Shown: positions 17,932-27,090, counted from the stretch's first letter. The stretch: DNA of 64,000 bases from JAMHWF01 sp048500255 (GCA_048500255.1 JASNYH010000006.1:1-64000); one strand, 5' to 3'. Numbers and translations are program-made. Notes: generated from the letters alone by a model not told the origin.

Positions 17932-18921
17932 TCATTCCGGCCGGATCCCGCGCGTGCGGATGAGCTGGCCCCACCGCGAGCGCTCCCCTTCCAGGAAACG
18001 CGCGAAATCGCGCGCCGTCCCGGGGTACAGTTCCGCGCCCATCTCCGCGAACCGGGCGATCACCTTCGGCTCCCGGAAGATCCGGTTGACCTCCGCGTTC
18101 AGCCGCTCGGCGATGGGCGCCGGCGTGCCCGCCGGCACGTACAGCCCGAAGAAGTTGTAGATCTGCATCGACGGCATGCCCATCTCCACGAACGTCGGCA
18201 CATCCGGCAGCTGGGGCAGCCGCTGGCTGCCCGTGTAGGCGATTGCGCGGATCTTTCCCGCCTGGACCTGGGGCAGCGCCGTCACGCTGTTGTCGAGCAT
18301 CAGCGGCACCTGGCCGCCGATGAGGTCGGGCAGGGCTGGCGCAGTGCCGCGGTAGGGAACGTGCAGCAGGTCCGCGCCGCTGGCGGTCTTGAGCGCCTCC
18401 AGCGCCATGTGGCTGATGCTGCCCGAGCCGAAGCTCGCCACCGCGACGCTCCCCGGGCGTTCCTTCGCCCGGGCCAGCACGTCCGGCAGGCCGGCCGTGC
18501 GCCAGCGCTCGTCGGCATTCGTCGCGACCAGCAGCAGGCCGTTGCGCTCGATCATCGAGACCGGTGTCAGGTCCTTGCGCGGATCGAAGCGCAGCTTCGG
18601 GTACAGGGCATCCGCCAGCGCCACGATGCCGCCGCCGACGAGCAGCGTGTTGCCGTCCGGCTTGGCGAGCGCCACGTGCTCGGTGCCAACGAGGCCGAAC
18701 GCGCCGGACTTGTTTTCGACGATCACGGGGACCTTCAGCGAGACAGCCAGCTCCTGGGCCAGTGTGCGCCCGATCACATCGGTGAGCCCGCCCGGCGCGA
18801 ACGGCACGACGACGCGGATGGTGTCCCGGGGCCAGGGCTGTTCGGCGCGGCTGGCTGCCGCCGGAAGCAGCGTGGCCAGGGCCGCCAGCATGGCGGCGAG
18901 GGAGTGCAGAAGACGTGGCAT
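17932..18921 (-). CDS. Bug/TctC-family periplasmic solute receptor
   Basis: 329 residues with an N-terminal signal peptide (MPRLLHSLAAMLAALATLLPAAASRA). The mature protein starts with the family signature RVVVPFAPGGLTDVIGRTLAQEL and later has IVENKSGAFGLVG, ISHMALEALK and LLHVPYRGTAPALPDLIGGQV. Bug proteins bind carboxylates, amides or amino acids in the periplasm and deliver them to a TctAB-type transporter. No TctAB genes are in the window, as is common in Burkholderiales. It lies inside the amino/hydroxy acid operon, so its ligand is probably the operon substrate. Confidence 0.92.
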   Translation of the reverse strand: MPRLLHSLAAMLAALATLLPAAASRAEQPWPRDTIRVVVPFAPGGLTDVIGRTLAQELAVSLKVPVIVENKSGAFGLVGTEHVALAKPDGNTLLVGGGIVALADALYPKLRFDPRKDLTPVSMIERNGLLLVATNADERWRTAGLPDVLARAKERPGSVAVASFGSGSISHMALEALKTASGADLLHVPYRGTAPALPDLIGGQVPLMLDNSVTALPQVQAGKIRAIAYTGSQRLPQLPDVPTFVEMGMPSMQIYNFFGLYVPAGTPAPIAERLNAEVNRIFREPKVIARFAEMGAELYPGTARDFARFLEGERSRWGQLIRTRGIRPE

Positions 18922-19019
18922 GGTGTGTCTCTCCAATGGGGTGATGGTGAACATGAAGGCAAGGCCCGGCTCGGGCCGCTGCGGGACAGGGATTTCCTTG
19001 CCGCGCGTCGCCCAGGGCG

Positions 19020-20063
19020 CTAGGCGCCCGGTCCGACACCCGCGGCGTAGCGGCGCTGCCAGTGCAGCGGCGCCATGCCGGGCACCGGGCTGTCGAAGCT
19101 CAGCACGCGCTCGCCCAGCAGGGACCCGAGGTACACGGTCCGGCGCTCCGGTCCTGCGAAGCACAGGCTCGAGACGTTCCCAAGCCCGCTGCTGCCGCAG
19201 GTCCAGATGCTGTCGCGCTGCAGGCACCGCGCCTCCAGGTCGCTGACGTAGCGCCGCACGTGAGCGTTGTCGGTGTCGGCCAGCACGAGCTGGCGCTCGC
19301 CGTCCGGCCGCACCACGTAGACCTTGTTGCTCACGATGCAGGTCAGCCAGGCGCCGCCGAAGGCATCGAAGCACACGCCGTCGGGCTGGTCGCCGGGCTC
19401 GAACTCGCACACCGTCTCGCGATCGGTAAGCCGCGGCCCGGGCCGCAGCCGGAACCGCGACAGGCGCCGGGCATGGGTCTCGTTGACGTAGACGAATCGC
19501 CCGTCCGGCGAGAACGCCAGTTCGTTCGCGTAGCCGAGCCCGTCGGCCACGATGCGCGTTCCCCGTTCGTCGTGCACCGCGATGTAGCCGTCCGCCACGT
19601 CCGGGTACCAGGCCGCCATGCGCGGGATGCGCCGCGTGCTGACCGTGAACCACACCCTGCCCTCGGCGTCCTCCAGCACGAAGTTGGTCGGCGGCAGCGG
19701 CCGTCCCTCCAACGCCGTGACGACAGGGACGGCCGGTCCGTCCGCGCCCAGCTCGTAGACGCCGCCGTCGGTGTCGCCCAGGTGCGCGACCAGCACGCAG
19801 CCGTTGCCGCGCAGCGCGATGCCGTTGGCGTGCAGCGGTCCACCCGCCAGCGTGGCGCCCCGGACGAGCCGGGCGCGGCCGTCCGGCGCGATGGCGGTGA
19901 ATCCCCCGCGCCGGTCCGACATCAGGAACGCGCCTTCGTGGTTCGCGAGGATGCACTCCGGGCTCCTGAGCCCCGCGAAGGCCGGCCGCAGCTCGGACAT
20001 GCCCACCCGGAAGTCGCGCGGCAGCGGATAGGCCCGCACGGGGCCAGCGTGGACCATGGGCAT
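19020..20063 (-). CDS. SMP-30/gluconolactonase-like beta-propeller protein
   Basis: About 347 residues. The repeated propeller blades include GPLHANGIALRG, DGLGYANELAFSPDGRFVYVNET and GDQPDGVCFDAFGGAWLT, which carry the metal-binding Asn and Asp residues of SMP-30 lactonases. No signal peptide, so it is probably cytosolic. A GTG at 20069 overlaps the stop of the upstream Bug gene in a GTGA arrangement and is an alternative start; the ATG at 20063 is used here. Hydrolysis of a sugar-acid or hydroxy-acid lactone is the expected activity. Confidence 0.85.
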   Translation of the reverse strand: MPMVHAGPVRAYPLPRDFRVGMSELRPAFAGLRSPECILANHEGAFLMSDRRGGFTAIAPDGRARLVRGATLAGGPLHANGIALRGNGCVLVAHLGDTDGGVYELGADGPAVPVVTALEGRPLPPTNFVLEDAEGRVWFTVSTRRIPRMAAWYPDVADGYIAVHDERGTRIVADGLGYANELAFSPDGRFVYVNETHARRLSRFRLRPGPRLTDRETVCEFEPGDQPDGVCFDAFGGAWLTCIVSNKVYVVRPDGERQLVLADTDNAHVRRYVSDLEARCLQRDSIWTCGSSGLGNVSSLCFAGPERRTVYLGSLLGERVLSFDSPVPGMAPLHWQRRYAAGVGPGA

Positions 20064-20065
20064 GC

Positions 20066-21046
20066 TCACGGCTCGAGTTTGAGCTGGCGTTCCGCGACGA
20101 TCTTGCGGCGCACGGCCAGTTCGCGCTCGATCAGCGCCGCGAACGCGGCCGAGGTGCCGCCGACGGGCCGGATGCCGGCCTTCTCGAAGCGCTGGCGCAC
20201 GACCGGATCCTCCAGCGCGCGCGCCGCCGCGGCCTGGAGCTTGTCGTGGAGCGCCTGCGGCAGCTTGGGCGGGGCGACCAGCCCCATCCACGCCGTGTTG
20301 TCGAGCGCGGGCATGCCGGCCTCGGTGAACGTGGGCACCTGCGGCAGGCTGGGACTGCGCTGCGCGCTCATGACGGCAATGCCGCGCAGCGCACCCGACT
20401 GGATGTGCGGGAGCATCGACGGCAGGTTGTCGAACATCATGTCCACCTGCCCCGCCAGCAGGTCCGAGATGGCGGGGCCCGCGCCCTTGTAGGGCACGTG
20501 GACCAGGTCGGTGCCGGACACCGCCTTGAACAGCTCGCCGTCCAGGTGGCCGACGCCGCCCGTGCCCGCCGACGCGAAGGTACAGGGCACCGGGCAGCGC
20601 TTGAGCCGTGCGACCAGCTCCTCGAGGCTGTTCACCGGCAGCCTGGCGGCGTTGACGGCGAGCACCACGGGCACGGTGGCGAGCGTGATGACCGGCGTGA
20701 AGCCCGTGACCGGGTCGTACGGGTTCTTCGGGTTGATGGCCGGATTGGTCGCCATCGTGGAGACGGTGGCCAGGCCCAGCACGGTGCCGTCGGGCGGCGC
20801 CTTGGAGACGAAGTTCGCGCCGACGGAGCCGCCCGCGCCCGGGCGGTTCTCGACGATGACGGGCTGGCCGAGCTCGCGCCCCAGCGCGTCCGAAACCGCG
20901 CGCGCCACGATGTCCGTGGCGCCCCCGGGGGCGAAGGGAACGATGAGACGCACCGGCCGGTCGCCGAGCGACTGGGCATGCGTGGCGAGCGCGGCGAACA
21001 GGCCGAGGGCGGCCGTGGCCGCGCGCAGGAATCGGGCGAGATGCAT
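20066..21046 (-). CDS. Bug/TctC-family periplasmic solute receptor
   Basis: 326 residues, starting MHLARFLRAATAALGLF at 21046 after an AGGAG ribosome binding site. A signal peptide ends near ALATHAQS. The family signatures are VRLIVPFAPGGATDIVARAVSDALG, VIVENRPGAGGSVGANFVSKAPPDG and LVHVPYKGAGPAISDLLAGQV. It is the second receptor in the same operon and differs clearly from the 17932-18921 protein, so the two may recognise different but related substrates. Confidence 0.93.
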   Translation of the reverse strand: MHLARFLRAATAALGLFAALATHAQSLGDRPVRLIVPFAPGGATDIVARAVSDALGRELGQPVIVENRPGAGGSVGANFVSKAPPDGTVLGLATVSTMATNPAINPKNPYDPVTGFTPVITLATVPVVLAVNAARLPVNSLEELVARLKRCPVPCTFASAGTGGVGHLDGELFKAVSGTDLVHVPYKGAGPAISDLLAGQVDMMFDNLPSMLPHIQSGALRGIAVMSAQRSPSLPQVPTFTEAGMPALDNTAWMGLVAPPKLPQALHDKLQAAAARALEDPVVRQRFEKAGIRPVGGTSAAFAALIERELAVRRKIVAERQLKLEP

Positions 21047-21130
21047 GGGAACTCCTGAAACGGGTTGAGGGATGGGAAAGGGACGGCGTGAGGAAGGGCG
21101 GAAGCGAGGCATGCGCGGGCGCCGCGCCGC

Positions 21131-21649
21131 TCAGTCCCTGGCGGCCTCCGCGGGAAGATCCGAGGCGATGTGCGCGTAGCCGCCGCCTGGCTCCCTGCGC
21201 ATGAGGGCGCCGCTGAAGGCCTGCTCGGGCAGGTTCTGCGCGGAATAGACGATGGCGTCCTCGGTGTCGCTGAGGTTCTGCAGGTCGTGCGCGACCCAGG
21301 CCGGCACGTAGAAGCTGTCGCCGTCCGACCAGGTGATGCGCTCGCCGGCGATCTCCGAGGCGCCCTGCCCCTTGAGCACGAAGTACAGGTGCCAGAACGA
21401 ATGGCTGTGCATGCGTCCGCGCTCGCCGGGCCCCAGAGCCTGGACGATCAGGGAGATGCTGCCGTTCAGGGCGAAGGCCCCGGGCTCGTCGCTGCGCGTG
21501 AGCGCCATGGCCCGCGTGAGCCGCTGCGGGCTGCTCGGCTGGGCCGCCAGGGCCGCGCCCACATCGGGCTTGCGCCAGATGGCGGGCCGGCCCACGGGCT
21601 GGGCGGTGCGCGCCAAGTAGTCAGCGAAGGCGATCAGGTGGCCCTTCAT
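21131..21649 (-). CDS. Cupin-domain protein
   Basis: 172 residues. The cupin motif 1 is visible as MHSHSFWHLYFVLKGQG with two or three histidines near residues 92-98, followed by the second motif around GDSFYVPAWVAHDLQN. A bound metal is likely. Dioxygenase, epimerase or sensor roles are all possible. The ATG overlaps the stop of the upstream aminotransferase in an ATGA, which indicates translational coupling in the operon. Confidence 0.8.
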   Translation of the reverse strand: MKGHLIAFADYLARTAQPVGRPAIWRKPDVGAALAAQPSSPQRLTRAMALTRSDEPGAFALNGSISLIVQALGPGERGRMHSHSFWHLYFVLKGQGASEIAGERITWSDGDSFYVPAWVAHDLQNLSDTEDAIVYSAQNLPEQAFSGALMRREPGGGYAHIASDLPAEAARD

Positions 21650-22974
21650 GGCAGCACCTCCTCGGTCGTGGCGAGCAGGACGCTCAGGCAGATGCCTTCC
21701 ATCGCCTGCTCCAGCTCCTGCAGGCCCGGAAAGCTCGGCGCCAGGCGCAGATGGCTGTCGCGCGGGTCGTGCCCGAGGGGAAAGGCCTTGCCCGCCGGCA
21801 CCAGCGCGATGCCCAGTTCCTGGGCAAGCGCCACGACGCGCCGGGCGCTGCCGTCGCGTACCTGCAGGCTCACGAAGTAGCCGCCACGCGGCGTGGTCCA
21901 GTTGGCGAGCCCGCGGCCCGCCAGCTCGCGCCGCAGGCAGGCTTCGACCAAGGCGAACTTGGGCCCGAGGATGGCGCGATGGCGGGCCATGTGCGCGCGC
22001 AGCCCGGCGTGGTCGCGCAGCAGCCGCACGTGGCGCAGCTGGTTGAGCTTGTCGGGCCCGATCGAGCGGACGCCCGCATGCCGGGCGTACCAGGCGAGGT
22101 TGGCCGGCGAGGCCGCCAGCAGGCCCAGGCCGCCGCCCGCGAAGGTGATCTTGGACGTCGACCCGAAGACCAGCGGCCGATCCGCGTGGCCGGCCTGCGC
22201 GCACAGCGCGAGGATGCCCGGCACCGATTCCTCCACGTCGGTGAGATGGTGCACGGCATAGGCGTTGTCCCAGAAGATCCGGAAGTCCGGCGCGCCGGTC
22301 GCCATGCGCGCCAGCCGCTCGACGACCTCGGGCGCGTAGGTCTCGCCCGTGGGGTTGCTGTAGACCGGCACGCACCACATGCCCTTGACCCGCGGGTCGC
22401 GGACCAGCGCCTCGACGGCATCCATGTCGGGCCCGTGCCCCGTGAGGGGCACCGGCACCATCTCGATGCCGTAGGCCTCGCAGATCGCGAAGTGCCGGTC
22501 GTAGCCCGGAACCGGGCAGAGGAACCTCGCCCCCTGGCCATGCCAGGGCGCCGCGCCGCCCGGCACCCCGTGCAGCAGGGCGTACACGAGCGTGTCGTGC
22601 ATCAGCGCGAGGCTGGAATTGTTGGCCACCGCGACCTGCTCGGGCGGCGCATCGAGCATGGGCGCGAAGAGCGTGCGCGCTTCCAGCAGGCCCAGCGGGC
22701 TGCCGTAGTAGTTGCGCGCATCGCCCCCCTCCTGCGTCCGGTGGCCACCGACGCCGGGCCAGTCGAGCATCGCGTCCGACAGCGCCACCTGCTCGGTGCA
22801 GGGCTTGCCGCGCGTCATGTCGATGCGCAGGCCGCGTGCCTTGAAGGCGTCGAAGCGGGCCTGCCATCGCAGGCGCTCGTCAGGCGTCCAGGCACCGGAC
22901 GGCGGGGTCAGGGACTCCGGGGCGGCCCCGGCTGTCGGTCCGGGGGCCATGAAGGCTTCAGCGGTGGATGGCAT
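21646..22974 (-). CDS. Aspartate-type aminotransferase (subgroup Ic, MocR-like fold)
   Basis: 442 residues. The PLP lysine lies in STSKITFAGGGLG (Lys275). Other hallmarks are RGKPCTEQ near 55, DARNYYGSPLGLLEAR, NNSSLALMHDTLVYAL and VPVYSNPTGETY. These fit the class Ic aspartate aminotransferases (PF12897, like Rv3722c of Mycobacterium tuberculosis) rather than MocR regulators, since no DNA-binding domain is present. It probably moves the amino group between the operon substrate and 2-oxoglutarate or oxaloacetate. Its start lies 17 bases inside the Rid gene end. Confidence 0.87.
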   Translation of the reverse strand: MPSTAEAFMAPGPTAGAAPESLTPPSGAWTPDERLRWQARFDAFKARGLRIDMTRGKPCTEQVALSDAMLDWPGVGGHRTQEGGDARNYYGSPLGLLEARTLFAPMLDAPPEQVAVANNSSLALMHDTLVYALLHGVPGGAAPWHGQGARFLCPVPGYDRHFAICEAYGIEMVPVPLTGHGPDMDAVEALVRDPRVKGMWCVPVYSNPTGETYAPEVVERLARMATGAPDFRIFWDNAYAVHHLTDVEESVPGILALCAQAGHADRPLVFGSTSKITFAGGGLGLLAASPANLAWYARHAGVRSIGPDKLNQLRHVRLLRDHAGLRAHMARHRAILGPKFALVEACLRRELAGRGLANWTTPRGGYFVSLQVRDGSARRVVALAQELGIALVPAGKAFPLGHDPRDSHLRLAPSFPGLQELEQAMEGICLSVLLATTEEVLP

Positions 22975-23482
22975 GGTGAGAAGGCTCCTTGGAAGACGGG
23001 ACCGCCGCCGTGGAGGCGACGATCAGATCGAGCTCGACGCTGGCGCCCTGAGGAAGCTGGGCGGCGCCGATGGCGGTGCGCGCGGCGCGGCCGGCGGACC
23101 CGAAGAGTTCGACCAACAGGTCGGAGGCCGCGTCGGCCACATCGCTGTGCCGCGTGAAGGCGGGGTCGCTGTGCACGAAGACCTGCAGCTTGAGGACGCG
23201 CTCGACGCGGTCCAGCGAGCCGAGCGCCTGCCGCAGCACGGCCATGGCGCGCAGCGTGCACAGGCGCGCACCCTCGCGCGCCTGCTCCAGGCTGACGCCG
23301 CCGCCGACGCAGCCGGTCACCGCGACGCGGCCGTCCACGCGCGGCAGCTGTCCGCTTAGGTACAGCAGGCCGCCGTGCACGGTCACCAATTCGTAGTGGG
23401 CGGCCGGCGCGACGTCCTCCGGGATCGCCAGGCCAAGCTCGCGCACGCGCTGCTCGGGCGAGCGGGTCGCTGCGGTCGTCAT
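22958..23482 (-). CDS. RidA/YjgF-family imine deaminase-like protein
   Basis: 174 residues. LYLSGQLPRVDG, ARLCTLRAMAVLRQALGSLDRVERVLKLQVFVH and the conserved arginine in ARTAIGAAQLPQGASVELDLIV mark the Rid fold. RidA proteins hydrolyse reactive enamine and imine products of PLP dehydratases, and the neighbouring dehydratase gene overlaps its start in an ATGA. That pairing strongly suggests it finishes deamination of the dehydratase product. Confidence 0.87.
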   Translation of the reverse strand: MTTAATRSPEQRVRELGLAIPEDVAPAAHYELVTVHGGLLYLSGQLPRVDGRVAVTGCVGGGVSLEQAREGARLCTLRAMAVLRQALGSLDRVERVLKLQVFVHSDPAFTRHSDVADAASDLLVELFGSAGRAARTAIGAAQLPQGASVELDLIVASTAAVPSSKEPSHHAIHR

Positions 23483-24501
23483 GCCCGTCCTCCCCGCTCC
23501 GTGCCCAGGGACAGGCAGCGCGCGAACACCGCCGGATCGACGTTGCCGCCCGAGCAGACCACCAGGGTGTTGCGGCCCTCGAGCGCGACCTTGCGCGCCA
23601 GCACGGCCGCGAGCGGTGCGGCCCCGCCCGGCTCGAGCACGAGCTTGAGCGCGGCGAAGGCGAAGAACATGGCCTCCAGCGCCTCGGCGTCCGAGACGGT
23701 GACGCCCTGCGCCGCGTGGGTCCGCAGCACCGGCAGGGTCAGTTGGCCCGGCGCAGGAGCGAGCAGCGCGTCCTGGATGGAGCCGGACCTGCGCGCATTG
23801 GTCTGCGCACTGTCCGACCGGAGCGAGCGCCCCGTGTCGTCGAATCCCTCGGGCTCGACCACCACGATGCGGGCATCGGGCCATGCCGCGCGCAGCGCCA
23901 GGGTCCACCCCGCCGCGAGGCCGCCGCCGCTGCAGCACACCAGCGCCGTGTCCACGCGCTGCCCCTGCATCTGCGCGACGGCCTCCAGCGCGCCGGTGCC
24001 TGCGCCCGCCATGACCAGCGCATCGTCGAAGGGCGGCACCAGCGTCAGGCCTTGCTCCACCACGAGCCGCCGGCCGATGGCTTCGCGGTCCTCGTGTTCG
24101 CGGTCGTACAACAGCACCGTCGCGCCGCTCGCGCGGCAGCCCTCGATCTTGATGGCCGGCGCGTCGGCCGGCATGATGACCGTGGCGGCCACGTCCAGCA
24201 TCCGGCCCGCCTGCGAGACCGCGAGGGCATGGTTGCCCGAGGAGTAGGCCACCACGCCGCGCGCGCGCGCGCCAGGCGTCAAGGCCAGGATGCGGTTGCA
24301 GGCGCCGCGGAACTTGAACGAACCGCTGCGCTGGAGGTTCTCGGCCTTGAGGTAGACGCGCCCGCCGGCATGCGCGTCCAGTTCATCGCAGCGCAACAGC
24401 GGCGTGGTGACGGCCCATCCTTGCAGCCGCTGGGCGGCCCGGTGGATGGCCTGCACGTCGACCGGGGAGCGCTCCGTCTCCGGGATCACGGGGGTCGTCA
24501 T
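23479..24501 (-). CDS. Serine/threonine dehydratase-like PLP enzyme
   Basis: 340 residues in fold type II. The PLP lysine is in SGSFKFRGACNR (Lys63), the substrate loop is SSGNHALAVSQAG, and the glycine-rich phosphate loop is CSGGGLAAG near residue 187. This family includes threonine and serine dehydratases, hydroxyectoine-pathway EutB and beta-hydroxyaspartate dehydratase. The product would be an enamine that the adjacent Rid protein can hydrolyse. The gene is coupled by ATGA overlaps on both sides. The exact hydroxy-amino acid is not evident. Confidence 0.87.
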   Translation of the reverse strand: MTTPVIPETERSPVDVQAIHRAAQRLQGWAVTTPLLRCDELDAHAGGRVYLKAENLQRSGSFKFRGACNRILALTPGARARGVVAYSSGNHALAVSQAGRMLDVAATVIMPADAPAIKIEGCRASGATVLLYDREHEDREAIGRRLVVEQGLTLVPPFDDALVMAGAGTGALEAVAQMQGQRVDTALVCCSGGGLAAGWTLALRAAWPDARIVVVEPEGFDDTGRSLRSDSAQTNARRSGSIQDALLAPAPGQLTLPVLRTHAAQGVTVSDAEALEAMFFAFAALKLVLEPGGAAPLAAVLARKVALEGRNTLVVCSGGNVDPAVFARCLSLGTERGGRA

Positions 24502-25508
24502 GGCGTGCCGCTCCCCACCACTTCTTGTGCCGCCGCCGGCGCCCATGCGGCCGGGGCCGCCCCGCCCTCGCCCGGCTCCGCCGTGCCCGGCAGCGCCGAG
24601 GGCGCGAGCAGCCGCTGTGCCTGCAGCAGCACCTGTTCGTAGCGCGACCGCTCGCGCGCGATCTGCTCGTCCGTCCAGCGCCAGAAGCCGTGCCCGCTCT
24701 TGGTGCCGAAGCGGCCATCGGCCACCTTCTCGCGCAGCGTGCGGCTGGGCACGCTGTCGTTGCACAGGGTCGGGTAGATCGACGAGGCCGCCGCAAACTG
24801 CGTGTCCAGTCCCGCGAACTCCTTCTGCAGGATCGGCCCCGCCGCCACGTACCGGAAGCCGAAGCCGAAGCGCACCGCTGCGTCAACGTCCTCGGGCGTC
24901 GCGAGGCCCTCGTCGATGACCGAGAACGCCTCTCGCATCAGCGCGTGCTGGATGCGGTTGGCTAGGAAGCCCGGCACGTCCCGGTTGACGCGCACGGGGA
25001 TCCGCCCGACGTCCGAGAAGATCCGCATCAGGCGGTCCATCGTCTCGCCCCGTGTGAATTCGCCCCGCGCGATTTCCACGAGCGGCACGAGGTGGGCGGG
25101 CAGGAAGAAGTGCGCGTTGGCCATGCGCTCCCGGCTGCTGCAGGCGCGGGCGATGTCCGTGATGCGCATGCCGCTGCTGTTGGAACCGATGGGCACGTGC
25201 CGGGGCACCATCGCGTCGAGCTGCGCGAACACCCCCTGCTTGACCTCGAGCCGTTCGGTCACGGACTCGATGACGATTTCCACGCCGGACCAGTCCACCG
25301 CATCCAGCGCCGGCCGCAGGTGCAACAGGTCGCCATACAGTTGCCCGCCCATCTGGGACACCGACTGGGCCACGTGGCGCCGCACCGCGTCCCACTCCCC
25401 GGACGCGGGCGCCACGACCTGCGTCTGCCAACCCGCATTCAGGAAGATCGCGGCGATGTCCCGCCCCATGATTCCGCTGCCGACCACCACCGCACCCGCT
25501 TCACTCAT
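24498..25508 (-). CDS. 3-hydroxyacyl-CoA dehydrogenase-family oxidoreductase
   Basis: 336 residues. The N-terminal Rossmann motif is VVVGSGIMGRDIA, followed by VIESVTERLEVKQGVFAQLD, SNSSGMRITDIA and AHFFLPAHLVPLVEI, with the C-terminal dimerisation domain containing PGFLANRIQHALMREA. The size and single C-terminal domain match stand-alone members such as 3-hydroxybutyryl-CoA, carnitine or gulonate dehydrogenases. First gene of the nine-gene minus-strand operon, 86 bases from the divergent MocR start. Confidence 0.87.
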   Translation of the reverse strand: MSEAGAVVVGSGIMGRDIAAIFLNAGWQTQVVAPASGEWDAVRRHVAQSVSQMGGQLYGDLLHLRPALDAVDWSGVEIVIESVTERLEVKQGVFAQLDAMVPRHVPIGSNSSGMRITDIARACSSRERMANAHFFLPAHLVPLVEIARGEFTRGETMDRLMRIFSDVGRIPVRVNRDVPGFLANRIQHALMREAFSVIDEGLATPEDVDAAVRFGFGFRYVAAGPILQKEFAGLDTQFAAASSIYPTLCNDSVPSRTLREKVADGRFGTKSGHGFWRWTDEQIARERSRYEQVLLQAQRLLAPSALPGTAEPGEGGAAPAAWAPAAAQEVVGSGTP

Positions 25509-25544
25509 ACTTGGCTCCTTTGTCCGCTGACACCCATGAGATCA

Positions 25545-25571
25545 AACTGTATGGAGATTTCCCGTACAGTT
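25545..25571. promoter_or_regulatory. Putative MocR operator
   Basis: AACTGTA (25545-25551) and TACAGTT (25565-25571) are perfect inverted repeats with a 13-base spacer, lying between the two divergent genes. Half sites about two helical turns apart suit a dimeric GntR/MocR winged helix. Confidence 0.55.
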
Positions 25572-25594
25572 CACTTATATCGCACAAGAAGTGT

Positions 25595-27031
25595 ATGTCA
25601 TCTGTACGTAGACCGCAAGCAGGCGGAGAGGAGAAGTCCGCGCGCTGGCAGGCCGCCATCGAAGCGATGGGCGGCCCGCTGTATCTGCGCATCGTTGAAC
25701 TGCTGGCCCAAGAGGTCCGGGAGGGAAGGCTTTCGCCCGGAGCGCCGCTGCCTTCCCAGCGCGACATGGCCCGGCAGCTGGGCGTTAACTTCACGACCGT
25801 CACGCGCGCCTACGATGAGGCCAAGCGCATCGGCCTCGTGCAGTCGCGCCATGGGCAGGGCACCTTCGTGGCGGCGGAAAAGGGCTTCGCGCGCACCGTC
25901 GCCGAGCCGGCGCCCGAGGAGGGGGTGCGCGAGCCTATCGACCTCACTTCCACGTGGCCGCCGAACCTGGAGATCGCATCGACGCTGGCGGCCGCGGTGG
26001 CGCGGCTGACCGGCGACCGCAGCTTTGACTTCCTGGCACGTCGCGCCGGCACGGTGCCGGCGCTGGACCTCGCGGCCGGCCGCGACTGGCTGCAGCCGCG
26101 CTTCGACCTGGAGGTGGGCGGCCGCCTGGCCATGGCCTCGGGCGCGCGCAACGCACTGATCGGCTTGCTGTCCAGCCTCGTGGGAACCGGCGGCCGGCTG
26201 CTGGTGGAAGCGATGTGCTGGCCGACCATGCGCACCCTGGCCACGGTGCTGGGCATCGAACTCGTGCCGGTCGCGCTGGACGCCGAAGGCATCCTGCCGG
26301 ACGCCCTGGACGCCGCGGCGCAGGCGTCGCAGGCCACGGTGCTGTACTGCGTGCCGACGCTGCAGAACCCGAGCGGCGCGGTGATGGGCCTGCGCAGGCG
26401 CCGCGCGCTCGTCGAGGTCGCGCGCCGGCGCGGCCTCACCCTCGTGGAGGACGATGCCTACGGCGGCCTGCACCGCGACCCGCCCCCGCTGCTGGGCACG
26501 CTGGCCCCGGAACTCACCTATTCGGTCTTCGGGCTGGCAAAGCTCATCTCGCCCAGCCTGCGCGTCGCCTACGTCGTGGCGCCGGATGCCGAGAAGGCCG
26601 AGCGCCTCGCGGAGATCCTGCGCGCCACCATGCAGACAGTCCCGCCGCTGGAGGCGGCGCTGGCCACGCACCTGATCCGCCATGGCCAGATGGCCAAACT
26701 GATCAAGCAGGTCCGCACGGAGGCGCAGGAGCGCCAGGGGCTGGCCCGGCAGCTGCTGGGGGAACACGCCGCGCACGTACCGGACGAGGCGCTGTTCTTC
26801 TGGCTGCCGCTGCCCGTCCCCTGGGACGCGTCGGACTTCGCGATGCGGCTGCGGCGAGCGGGCGTGGTGGTGGCGCCGGCCAAGGTCTTCTCGCTCGACC
26901 CGGCCTCGGCGCCCAACGCCGTGCGCATCGCCACCGGCGCGGTCCCGTCGCGGGAAGACGTCACCATCGCCCTGCAGCGTGTGCGGGGGCTGCTGGCGCA
27001 GAATCCCTCTCTGCTCAGCGTGATCGACTGA
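25595..27031 (+). CDS. MocR-type regulator (GntR helix-turn-helix fused to aminotransferase domain)
   Basis: 478 residues from the ATG at 25595; an earlier ATG at 25511 would read through the inverted-repeat operator. Residues about 25-95 form a GntR winged helix (PLYLRIVELLAQEV..., PSQRDMARQLGVNFTTVTRAYDEA, GQGTFVA). The rest is a fold-type I aminotransferase domain with YCVPTLQNPSGAVM and the PLP lysine in FGLAKLISPSLR (Lys316). MocR proteins sense an amino acid or PLP adduct and control adjacent amine or amino acid pathways. Divergence from the nine-gene operon supports that role here. Confidence 0.92.
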   Translation: MSSVRRPQAGGEEKSARWQAAIEAMGGPLYLRIVELLAQEVREGRLSPGAPLPSQRDMARQLGVNFTTVTRAYDEAKRIGLVQSRHGQGTFVAAEKGFARTVAEPAPEEGVREPIDLTSTWPPNLEIASTLAAAVARLTGDRSFDFLARRAGTVPALDLAAGRDWLQPRFDLEVGGRLAMASGARNALIGLLSSLVGTGGRLLVEAMCWPTMRTLATVLGIELVPVALDAEGILPDALDAAAQASQATVLYCVPTLQNPSGAVMGLRRRRALVEVARRRGLTLVEDDAYGGLHRDPPPLLGTLAPELTYSVFGLAKLISPSLRVAYVVAPDAEKAERLAEILRATMQTVPPLEAALATHLIRHGQMAKLIKQVRTEAQERQGLARQLLGEHAAHVPDEALFFWLPLPVPWDASDFAMRLRRAGVVVAPAKVFSLDPASAPNAVRIATGAVPSREDVTIALQRVRGLLAQNPSLLSVID

Positions 27032-27090
27032 TCTGCCGGCGGCGACTGCGCCGCGCAATCAGCACATGGCCGAAGGCGATGGCCGGGCAA

